Below, in pieces: positions 54,161 to 62,122 of a DNA stretch of 64,000 bases. The notes below the pieces were generated by a model that did no database searches, was not told the origin of the DNA, and saw only the letters and a program-made list of their open reading frames with translations. The first letter of the stretch is position 1. Each line of letters begins with the position of its first letter. This DNA is from Spirosoma endbachense (GTDB lineage Bacteria > Bacteroidota > Bacteroidia > Cytophagales > Spirosomataceae). A program made the position numbers and the translations under genes. The DNA lies in the NCBI RefSeq assembly GCF_010233585.1, contig NZ_CP045997.1, positions 10,005,826-10,069,825 on the forward strand, in the 5' to 3' direction.

Positions 54161-55963
54161 TTACCAGTTCTTCTTAATATCCTTCGGCTGACCGGCTGAT
54201 GTGATAAGCTGATTGGTTGGATACACCTTACACTGATTGCCGGTCGAAATGGTTACGACAAATAATTGATAAGTACCGGCTTCCAGCGCACTCTGCCAGA
54301 CATCGGCTTTAAATCCGGGCGAAAAGAGATTACCGGGCAAAAAACGCGCCTTAAGTAGCGACCGTTGATTCTGCCAGGCCGGGAATAAATACGATCGATT
54401 GGGCGACCGAATCAGCAGATAACTGCCAGCATCGCGTCCGAATGTCTGATCTGATGGTAAACCTGTTGCTTCGGTGGTACTTGTCTGAACAGCGTACCCA
54501 TACGGAGCTTTGGTGATCGTTAACGGTATAACCGGCGATTGCGCGGAGTCAAATAGAGTTTTCAGAACTGAATCATAAAACGCTGGTGCTGGATCGCTAT
54601 AGTGCAGAGTAACCGGGTCGAGTGCCCGAACTGGGCGATTCGTGGTATAAGTCCAGTTAAACTGGTTCGTCGTTTGCCAGTGCCGAAACCAGATTGAATC
54701 ATCCAGAAACGTAAGGTAGGCAAACCAGTTAAACAGAAAACTCCCTACTAAGCCACTCAATACCACCCAACTCTCGGCTCGCTGATTTATGGCAACGGCG
54801 ATATAGACGTATAAAAGCGCCAGTAACGTTAATGAATAAATTTTATAACGGCTTGTAATGATCAGGTCAAGTCCAAAGCCGGTTCGGGTCCAGGCAACTA
54901 CGGCTGCTGTTCCTAATACGAAAAGCGCACTTCCCCAAAAAAACAGTGCACTGGCTGGTATCCCGGCACCAGAAATAGCTGGTCGGGAACTGAACAGTCC
55001 TCGGATCGTCCGGCTGATTGCCAGGCGATGGGTCAACAATTGCCAACCCATAATTCCGACTATTGACATGACCATTAAAGCTCCCAGCAATATACTGGCG
55101 TTCAGGGCAGATTTAACGGGTAATGCTTCGGCAGCAGCACCGATGAAGGCCAGCCAGCCCTTAATTAAATCGACGGCTGAGCCGCGTAATGGAGGATTGC
55201 CTTCCGGTTTCTCATAATCGGCGAAATACAGGCCAAGTACAAGCAAGGCACTGAAAATCCAGATGGCTACCGGTAAGAATGCTCGTTTCTTTGTATAATT
55301 TCTGGATTTAAAGGTCGCTGGATCGCTGGTGCGTAGTAACAGCAAAATCAACCCAATGGGCCAGACCAGTAAACCATTGCCACTAGTGAGTGTAGCCAGA
55401 ATGGCCGAGGTTATAGCCCATCCCCAACGGTTGCCGTATGTAATTCCATAAAATGCCAGCACAACCCAAAGTACGACGGAGAAATTCTGCAAGGCAGCCA
55501 TTCCCCAGAACATATTTTCCCAGTGAGAGAGGTTGAAAATCAGTAAGGCAACTGGAATGGCATACAGAATGGAGCGACTTTCGCGACGCAGAACGCCGAT
55601 AAATACGACCAGTAAGCCTACTAAACTCAAATTTCCAATGGCCATCAGATGCCGGAAATTCAGCTTCCCGAATACCTGAAAGTCGAGAAGGGCCACGAAG
55701 CGGTCAAAGACAATCCGATGCTCGTTATGCTGCCGAAAAAGCTGGTATAGCTTACCCGAAACCGTTGTTTCCTGATCGAAATAATACAGGAACGCCCGGA
55801 GGGCGTGGTCGTCCCATTTGGGTACGTTAACGGCATAATAACTCCAGACAGCCAGGAATAAAATAACCGGAATTGCCACGCCCATACTACCCAATAACCA
55901 GCCGGTCGACCGTGGTGGGGCCGATGTCAGACGGGTTTCAGGGTTGTATTGTAAGGTTGGCAA
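54161..55963 (-). CDS. Polytopic membrane protein with extracytoplasmic C-terminal domain
   Basis: 600 residues from TTG 55963, or 574 from ATG 55885, which lies right before the first span (MGVAIPVILFLAVWSYY). About eleven spans (to about residue 425), with loop motif VPKWDDHALRAFLYYFDQE after span 1, where GT-C glycosyltransferases carry an acidic motif, then an outer domain of ~170 residues (PLTITKAPYGYAVQTS, RSPNRSYLFPAW). I do not recognise the family; a GT-C-like or O-antigen processing role fits the locus but is unproven. Follows the transketolase C-half gene by 77 nt. Confidence 0.75.
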   Translation of the reverse strand: MPTLQYNPETRLTSAPPRSTGWLLGSMGVAIPVILFLAVWSYYAVNVPKWDDHALRAFLYYFDQETTVSGKLYQLFRQHNEHRIVFDRFVALLDFQVFGKLNFRHLMAIGNLSLVGLLVVFIGVLRRESRSILYAIPVALLIFNLSHWENMFWGMAALQNFSVVLWVVLAFYGITYGNRWGWAITSAILATLTSGNGLLVWPIGLILLLLRTSDPATFKSRNYTKKRAFLPVAIWIFSALLVLGLYFADYEKPEGNPPLRGSAVDLIKGWLAFIGAAAEALPVKSALNASILLGALMVMSIVGIMGWQLLTHRLAISRTIRGLFSSRPAISGAGIPASALFFWGSALFVLGTAAVVAWTRTGFGLDLIITSRYKIYSLTLLALLYVYIAVAINQRAESWVVLSGLVGSFLFNWFAYLTFLDDSIWFRHWQTTNQFNWTYTTNRPVRALDPVTLHYSDPAPAFYDSVLKTLFDSAQSPVIPLTITKAPYGYAVQTSTTEATGLPSDQTFGRDAGSYLLIRSPNRSYLFPAWQNQRSLLKARFLPGNLFSPGFKADVWQSALEAGTYQLFVVTISTGNQCKVYPTNQLITSAGQPKDIKKNW

Positions 55964-56040
55964 CGGGATTTTGATTTTAGGCGTACTTCATTCGGTTCGT
56001 TCTAAGATGCAGCATTGTAAACAGACTACTGTAAATTAGT

Positions 56041-56949
56041 TTAATTCGTAAACGAAGCCAACTGCCGGGCAATATTGGCTGGATCAAGGCCCGACAATTG
56101 CTGATGGTATTTTTGATCCCCATAAAGTCCGTTCGGATAGCCCTGGGCCGACAGACTTACAAAATGGCTTGGTGCTGCTCCGTCGGTCAGTAATTTAACC
56201 GAAAGCTGTTGGGCCAGTCCGCCAATGGACACATGTTCTTCAACGACCAGCAATGGTTTCCCGGCCCAGCGATGCGCAAGGCTTGAAGGCAGATCGAGCG
56301 GTAGGTTGGTTGCCGTATAGACATCAAACTGACCCACCAGCAACTCATCCTGTAAGGCTGTCAGCACATTGGCAGCAACCGGGCCCAGCGCAACCACATT
56401 TCCGATGGATGCTTTGCTATGAACGATGTGTTTGAAGGTGCCAAGTTTTTCGGCTCCGTCAGGGGTTTTAGGACCTGCACCCAGACGCAGATAGGCCGGT
56501 CGGCTTTCCGCAATAATCTGGTCAAGCATCGGAGCGACCTCGTCAGCGAAGGCTGGAATGTATGTATTTACGTTCTGTAGACTGCTCAGACACGCCAGAT
56601 CTTCTATCGCGTGGTGGGTGCTGCCCATAATGCCATAGCCATAACCGCCCCCATTCCCGACAATAAAAACGGGCATGTTGTGCAGGCAAACATCGTTGCG
56701 AAATTGCTCCAGACACCGATAAACGGCAAATGGGGCAATACTATAACAAAACACTTTATAGCCTTTGTAAGCCATTCCGGCTGCCACACCGATCATATTT
56801 TGCTCAGCCACACCTGCGTTGATGAAACGGGGGCCTAAGGCTTCTACAACGTTTTCGAGGGCATTATATCCCAAATCACCGGTAATAAAAACCACTTTTT
56901 CGTCGTCACGTGCAATACGCTCGACAGCGGCTGAGAATTCGTTTCGCAT
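56041..56949 (-). CDS. Transketolase-like C-terminal subunit (Pyr and C domains)
   Basis: 302 residues: the pyrimidine-binding and C-terminal domains of a split transketolase. NAGVAEQNMIGVAAGMAYKG contains the catalytic Glu49 that contacts the thiamine-diphosphate aminopyrimidine; the block GGGYGYGIMGSTHHAIEDLA follows as in transketolase/DXS family pyr domains. It needs the partner half encoded at 59451-60269 to make an active enzyme. The start codon overlaps the preceding lipoprotein stop by one base (TAATG), suggesting translational coupling. Confidence 0.9.
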   Translation of the reverse strand: MRNEFSAAVERIARDDEKVVFITGDLGYNALENVVEALGPRFINAGVAEQNMIGVAAGMAYKGYKVFCYSIAPFAVYRCLEQFRNDVCLHNMPVFIVGNGGGYGYGIMGSTHHAIEDLACLSSLQNVNTYIPAFADEVAPMLDQIIAESRPAYLRLGAGPKTPDGAEKLGTFKHIVHSKASIGNVVALGPVAANVLTALQDELLVGQFDVYTATNLPLDLPSSLAHRWAGKPLLVVEEHVSIGGLAQQLSVKLLTDGAAPSHFVSLSAQGYPNGLYGDQKYHQQLSGLDPANIARQLASFTN

Positions 56950-57356
56950 TACAAGCGTCTTGTTAAAATGGTGTCTTTTTTTACGGTTAAATATTGAGCC
57001 GTTTCTAAAAAAGCGCCATTGGTTAAATATCCAAATTGATAAGAATAGCTTTTTCCATTCTTACCCAAAGCTGTCATTTGATATGATCCATCAATACCCA
57101 AAATTTTGTTCTCAAACAAAGTCCCTTTTGCTGTTTTCATGTTAGCAATAGTGCCGATTTGACCGGAATCGATTCGGGTATTTTGGTATTTACCATTTAT
57201 CTGAGTGCTCTGTACTACAAAGACTTTGACAGAAATAAGATCGGTTCCTGTTTGATTTTCAATGTATATATCGATAGAGTCTCGACCAGAATAATCGCTT
57301 GGCGAAATACAGCTACCGACAACTATTGCCAGAAAAGCACAGATAATCGTTTTCAT
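56949..57356 (-). CDS. Small lipoprotein inside the glycan operon
   Basis: 135 residues from ATG 57356 (a frame reaches 57533 but overlaps the previous gene). Lipoprotein signal MKTIICAFLAIVVGSC, lipobox VGSC. The mature part is beta-rich (SIDIYIENQTGTDLISVKVF, GKSYSYQFGYLTNGAFLET), with no recognised family. It is embedded tightly: 7 nt after the epimerase-GT fusion and overlapping the transketolase half by one base. An odd presence between two cytoplasmic sugar-pathway genes. Confidence 0.7.
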   Translation of the reverse strand: MKTIICAFLAIVVGSCISPSDYSGRDSIDIYIENQTGTDLISVKVFVVQSTQINGKYQNTRIDSGQIGTIANMKTAKGTLFENKILGIDGSYQMTALGKNGKSYSYQFGYLTNGAFLETAQYLTVKKDTILTRRL

Positions 57357-57363
57357 AAACGCT

Positions 57364-59364
57364 TTACTTACTTTTCCGTTGCTCAACCAGCGTGCTGATT
57401 TCAGCGGCTGTTTTGTAGACCCGCTGGCCCTTACGAACCATTGTGCGAATAAACTTCGGCCGTTTTTTCGTTTCCTCAAAAATCTTGCTGATGTATTCAC
57501 CCAGAAACGAAATGCCAAGCAGATTGATCCCACCGAAGAACATCACCAGAATGATAACGGTCGATATGCCCGCCGGGGTTTCAGGGAAAAATACGAATTT
57601 AGCCAATATCTGCCACAGAATACCCAGAACAGACAGGCCCGTTAGCACAAATCCCGCGTAGGTCATTAACTCAAGTGGAGCAAAACTGAACGAGAAAATG
57701 GCTTTTTTTGCCCACCAGATGTTCTTCGTCCAGTTGTTGGTCGATACGCCAAACATGCGTTCGGGCCGAACGTAATCAACCCCGGTTTGTTTGAAGCCTA
57801 CCCAGGCCCGCAATCCGCGCAGAAACTGTTCGGTTTCGGGCAGATTGACCAGTTCACGAACTACCTTCCGATCGATCATCGAAAAGTCGCCCGCATCAAC
57901 CGGAATATTGATATAGGCCGTTTTCCGAAACAGCCGGTAAAACTGCTTGTAGAAGAAATGAACGTGAGGAGCCATTTCGCGCTGCACCCGAACGCCATAA
58001 ACCACGTCGAAGCCCTGCTGCCATTTTTCGTAAAACTTCGGAATGACTTCGGGCGGGTCCTGTAAATCACCATCCATGAGCACCACCGAGTCGCCGGTAG
58101 CAATTTCCATTCCACTCAGGAAGGCCGATTGCGACCCGAAATTACGCGAGTGCTTAATGGCAATTACGTTCGGATCTTTGGCGCAAATTACGTCCAGTAC
58201 TTCGTCGGTATTGTCGGGTGAATTATCGTTGACGAAAATAATTTCGTAGCGCACCTTCATTTCATTGAAGGTTTTAACCAGCCGTTCATACATAAACGGA
58301 ATGGCCTGCGCGTCTTTATAACAGGCAATAATTGGTGAGATGACCGGATTGAGCGTTGGTGTGTTGAACGCTGGAATTACGCGACTTTCGTAGTCATGTG
58401 AAATCTGCCAGTCGGCAGTTTGACGCAGACCGTCGCTGAGCGTAGTGGATGCTTTCCAGCCAAGATCAGCCTCAGCCGCTGTTGGATCGCCATACCAGTC
58501 GGCAAGGTCCCAGTTGCGGTTGTTCATACTACCCCAAACCGGTTCCAGCTTAAGGCCAAAGGTTTGCCGGGCCTCATCGACCAGCTCCCGCATGGTCGTT
58601 TTCTGACCCGTAGCGATGTTATACGACCGGCCGCTTATTGCCTTATTGACCCGTAATGCAGCTTGCACAAAGGCGTCGACGCAGTCATCTACATACACGA
58701 AATCGCGGCTAATATCAGGCGAAACCAGCGGGGGTAATTTGCTCTGACGAGCTTCTTCGATCAGTCGCGGAATGAGCCGATCGGGCTCTTCCCAGCCACC
58801 ATAAATCGAGTAAAGCCGTAAGTTAAGGGTGTTAAGGTTGTGTACTTTGGCGTAATAGTCGAGCGTATAAGCCGCCGATACTTTCGAAACGGCATAATGG
58901 CTGTTAGGTTCTACAGGATCGGTTTCTTTGGGGGCTGTGCAGTTGAACCCATACTCTGAACTGCTTCCGGCATGAATGTAAACCATGTCGGTCGAGCAGT
59001 TTTCCAGAATGTTTACTGTACCCAGTACATTGGTTTCGTACGTCAGCCCTACATTTTTCTGTTTACTGTAAGCACCATAAGCCGCCAGATTAAAGATCGT
59101 TTTGGGTTTGATTTTCCCAAAGACGTCCTGTACGGAGGTATTTGACAGAATGTCGCAGTGGACAATATTTTCGGCCGGGACATCGAGCAGTTTTAGCCTC
59201 CAGGCTTTTGTTGCGTCGTGCGTAAGAGCGAAAACATCTTTACGTACGCGAAATAACTGTTCAAACAGATTCGCGCCAATGAAGCCACTGGCTCCGAAAA
59301 CAACGATAGGGCCCTGCAGTCGGGCGATTTTTTCTGGTAGCAAAATGGGGGCAGACTGATTCAT
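57364..59364 (-). CDS. Fused NAD-dependent epimerase/dehydratase and family 2 glycosyltransferase
   Basis: 666 residues in two parts. The N-terminal half (about 15-325) is an extended SDR: nucleotide loop GASGFIG (Gly24, 27, 30), FNLAAYGAYS, catalytic set with Ser in HAGSSSEYG, Tyr157 and Lys161 (YAVSK), and DFVYVDDCVDAFV. The C-terminal half (about 340-625) is a DPM1/GtrB-like GT2: SPIIACYKD, IIFVNDNSPDNTDEVLD, HSRNFGSQSAF, the DxD-type MDGDLQDPPE (Asp431-Gly-Asp433), and two membrane spans (563-590, 600-625). It likely makes a nucleotide sugar and transfers it to undecaprenyl phosphate. Both halves appear complete, so this is a true fusion. Confidence 0.9.
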   Translation of the reverse strand: MNQSAPILLPEKIARLQGPIVVFGASGFIGANLFEQLFRVRKDVFALTHDATKAWRLKLLDVPAENIVHCDILSNTSVQDVFGKIKPKTIFNLAAYGAYSKQKNVGLTYETNVLGTVNILENCSTDMVYIHAGSSSEYGFNCTAPKETDPVEPNSHYAVSKVSAAYTLDYYAKVHNLNTLNLRLYSIYGGWEEPDRLIPRLIEEARQSKLPPLVSPDISRDFVYVDDCVDAFVQAALRVNKAISGRSYNIATGQKTTMRELVDEARQTFGLKLEPVWGSMNNRNWDLADWYGDPTAAEADLGWKASTTLSDGLRQTADWQISHDYESRVIPAFNTPTLNPVISPIIACYKDAQAIPFMYERLVKTFNEMKVRYEIIFVNDNSPDNTDEVLDVICAKDPNVIAIKHSRNFGSQSAFLSGMEIATGDSVVLMDGDLQDPPEVIPKFYEKWQQGFDVVYGVRVQREMAPHVHFFYKQFYRLFRKTAYINIPVDAGDFSMIDRKVVRELVNLPETEQFLRGLRAWVGFKQTGVDYVRPERMFGVSTNNWTKNIWWAKKAIFSFSFAPLELMTYAGFVLTGLSVLGILWQILAKFVFFPETPAGISTVIILVMFFGGINLLGISFLGEYISKIFEETKKRPKFIRTMVRKGQRVYKTAAEISTLVEQRKSK

Positions 59365-59450
59365 TCAGGCCGCAATATTACGGCAAAAGGGTGGATGTGT
59401 CGTATTGAAACGCAGTTTTATAGCCAACGGCAACGGAATCGGCAACTACT

Positions 59451-60269
59451 TTAGGCTACCTGAACGGACAAATACCGCTCAGTAACTTCTGCATGAGCCT
59501 GTTCATACTGAGCAGGCGTCATGGGTAGGTAATGCCATTCGAGCCGGTTTTCCATGTAAGATACGCCTTTGCCTTTCACGGTTTTGGCGATCACAACTTT
59601 GGGTTTACCATTTGAAACAGCGGTCAGTTGGTCGAGGGTTGTCAGGATTGCCTGCACATCATGGCCATCTACTTCAACTGTGTCAAATCCCATGGCAGCC
59701 CAGGTACGGATATCGGCAGTATCCCCCAGAACATTGGCCGTTTGATCGAATCCCTGCAAACCGTTTTTATCGATCAGCACCACCAGATTATCCAGGCCGC
59801 GCTGAACGGCGAAATGGGCGGCTTCCCAGGTTGTCCCTTCGTTGGTTTCACCATCAGACATCAGCACATATACCCGCGAATCTTCACCGAGTAACTTACC
59901 CGCCTGAGCAATGCCCGACCCTATGGGCAAACCGTGACCTAGCGAGCCTGTTGCGAACGGAATTCCATCGTGTTTATTGGGAGCTGGGTGAGCGGGCAGC
60001 GTTGTCCCGTTTTTGTAATAAGTTGCCAGTACATCGTCGGAAATCTCGCCGAGGTGATTCAGACAGGCATAAAGCGAGGCTGCTGCATGACCTTTCGAGA
60101 GTAGAAACGAGTCCTGCTGGCGTTTGCGCATGATCAGTGCGGCTATCATCAGGTCTACGCAACTCAATGAACAGCCAATATGACCTGCGTGAGCCTGGTT
60201 GTAAAGACTCAGAATTTTTAGCCGGAGCTGGCCCTGAAGCGTTTGAAAGTCGGTGGCTTCTGTTGTCAA
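59451..60269 (-). CDS. Transketolase-like N-terminal subunit (thiamine-diphosphate domain)
   Basis: 272 residues: the thiamine-diphosphate-binding domain of a split transketolase. HAGHIGCSLSCVDLMIAAL, LLSKGHAAASLYACL, GSLGHGLPIGSGIA and the cofactor motif SDGETNEGTTWEAA followed by LIDKNG are clear. Translation appears to begin at TTG 60269, because no ATG lies between the upstream gene's end and the conserved domain. Its partner half is encoded at 56041-56949, separated by the epimerase-GT fusion and a lipoprotein. Such split pairs in glycan loci often act on specialised sugars rather than in central metabolism. Confidence 0.9.
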   Translation of the reverse strand: MTTEATDFQTLQGQLRLKILSLYNQAHAGHIGCSLSCVDLMIAALIMRKRQQDSFLLSKGHAAASLYACLNHLGEISDDVLATYYKNGTTLPAHPAPNKHDGIPFATGSLGHGLPIGSGIAQAGKLLGEDSRVYVLMSDGETNEGTTWEAAHFAVQRGLDNLVVLIDKNGLQGFDQTANVLGDTADIRTWAAMGFDTVEVDGHDVQAILTTLDQLTAVSNGKPKVVIAKTVKGKGVSYMENRLEWHYLPMTPAQYEQAHAEVTERYLSVQVA

Positions 60270-60298
60270 TGTCGTAGTCGGTTGATTCAGGTATTTGC

Positions 60299-62092
60299 CT
60301 ACTCGCCGTAGCGATAGGTAGAGCCTTTGAAGTCAAAAATAGTAATTTTTTCGCCAGAACGCCCCTTAACTAATACTATACGGTCACGATCGTTGGGATC
60401 GATGCGCTGGATATAAGCGGCATCCTGAGGTAAATAAACGTTTACCAATTGGGCATCTAACAAGGCTACGGGCGAGTACGTTCGATCCATTTTCTCGGAA
60501 AAAATCTGCCGTTTTTTATTCGGATACAGAATCGTATCGCCTGGCGTATACAACTCTTTCAGTTTTTGAGCCGATGACCAATAGGGATTAGGAATGCGGG
60601 CTTTGTCAAAATACGTGTATTTCGGCGCTTCGTCGGCGTAAATATCGACCAGGAGCTGAACAATATTTCCTGTCTGGATGAGCAATGCAATGGCAATTGG
60701 CAGGCTAAACCACCAACGGAGCGTGACCAGCTGGCGCAGGCCCATCGCTATCAGAATACAAACGTAAGGAAACGAAAACCCTGAGTAACGCTGCGTAATG
60801 CCGAACGTATGCCCTGATCGCCAGGCCATAAATAACAGAAACAACGTTGGTACAAAAGCCAGCAGCAGTAAAATCACAACCAGCCGTTTCTGGTCGGCAT
60901 TCGTACGATCTACAACATACCGGCCGATTAAGTACACGAACGGCACAACAGCAGACAGTACCAGCAGGCGAAGCGGTTCGACCGAATAGAATGGGAGGCC
61001 CACCAGAAACAGGAACGCAACCGCTGCATATACCCAGACCGGCGGCTTCGCTACCGTTATGTATCGGTGAATAATAACCGTTGAAACAACCCCTAACCCT
61101 AGCGCCAGCATTGAATTTCGAATGCTGACCAGAACGGCAACCATGCCATTGGTAATGATAAACAGATCGGAAAAAATAGGTACGGCCCGAACGGCGATAT
61201 TCGGAATCGTGGCGGGTAGAATAATTCCGAAGCCGGATTTATACGGATTCGTCAGGGCAATGTTCTTATAGAAACTGGCCTGATAGTTCAGTGTAAAGAA
61301 CGTGTATTTTCCGCCACCATAAATAAACCAAAGCGAAACCAGTCCCAGTCCAATCGCGCTGGTCAGCCCCAATGTTACCCAGGCTCGTGTATTGCGCAGA
61401 TAAAGAAGCGCGTATAGGCCGTGACAGAGAAAGACCGTCACGGTTAAATAATGGGATAGAACCGATGTTACGAATACCAGCCCGTAAGCAAGATAGAGGA
61501 CGGGTAACGATGGCGTTTTGCTGCCAGACGGAGGGCTCGAACGCACCCGCTCCATGATCAGCAGGAACAGATGAGTACCCAGTAACGTCAGGAAAAACGT
61601 CATGGAATAATTACGGGCAATGTGGCTGTAGGCAACAAAGAATGGCTCAATGGCCGCAATACCCGCACTAATAAGCGCCATTGAGTCGGACCGGAAGTGC
61701 CGTCGAACAAAGACAAAGAGAAGCCATACGATCAGGGTGCTGAAAATGACCGAGGGCATTCGCAGGGAAGTATCACTCAACCCAAACACTTCCATCCAGA
61801 GCCAGAGCACACCATAATAGGCCGGGCTATTGCCAATATCGCCCCGGATGTTGGCTTCGATGAAGTCATTGAAAGTCTTCGGTTTCCAGAATTCGGCCGG
61901 AGTGAAATACGTTTTGCTGAAAACGTCCTTCTGATTAAATCCTTCAAGGCAAACGCCCTGGCTAATGAGCAGCGTCGATTTTTCGTCAAAATAAATACCG
62001 TATGTACCGACACGGTATAAACGAAGTGCCAATGCCAGTATAAGCAGGGCACTCAGTAAAACTAGCGTTGTACGCGATGATGGGGTGAACAT
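60299..62092 (-). CDS. PMT/ArnT-type GT-C glycosyltransferase
   Basis: 597 residues with about eleven to twelve spans in the first ~470 residues and an outer C-terminal domain. The first outer loop has the catalytic-type acidic motif YGIYFDEKSTLLIS (as the DE/DEx in GT39 and GT83), and NSPAYYGVLWLWMEVFG follows as in PMT_2 proteins. These enzymes use lipid-linked sugars at the outer face of the cytoplasmic membrane. It precedes the transketolase half by 29 nt, so likely the same transcript. Donor could be the undecaprenyl-linked sugar made by the fusion protein downstream; inference. Confidence 0.85.
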   Translation of the reverse strand: MFTPSSRTTLVLLSALLILALALRLYRVGTYGIYFDEKSTLLISQGVCLEGFNQKDVFSKTYFTPAEFWKPKTFNDFIEANIRGDIGNSPAYYGVLWLWMEVFGLSDTSLRMPSVIFSTLIVWLLFVFVRRHFRSDSMALISAGIAAIEPFFVAYSHIARNYSMTFFLTLLGTHLFLLIMERVRSSPPSGSKTPSLPVLYLAYGLVFVTSVLSHYLTVTVFLCHGLYALLYLRNTRAWVTLGLTSAIGLGLVSLWFIYGGGKYTFFTLNYQASFYKNIALTNPYKSGFGIILPATIPNIAVRAVPIFSDLFIITNGMVAVLVSIRNSMLALGLGVVSTVIIHRYITVAKPPVWVYAAVAFLFLVGLPFYSVEPLRLLVLSAVVPFVYLIGRYVVDRTNADQKRLVVILLLLAFVPTLFLLFMAWRSGHTFGITQRYSGFSFPYVCILIAMGLRQLVTLRWWFSLPIAIALLIQTGNIVQLLVDIYADEAPKYTYFDKARIPNPYWSSAQKLKELYTPGDTILYPNKKRQIFSEKMDRTYSPVALLDAQLVNVYLPQDAAYIQRIDPNDRDRIVLVKGRSGEKITIFDFKGSTYRYGE

Positions 62093-62122
62093 TGCAGCAA
62101 AACTAGCGCAAAATCTCAGTTC

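Noticed and set aside
59612..60133. 173-codon frame on the plus strand inside the transketolase N-half
   Set aside because: His/Arg/Pro-rich shadow composition opposite a well-conserved domain.
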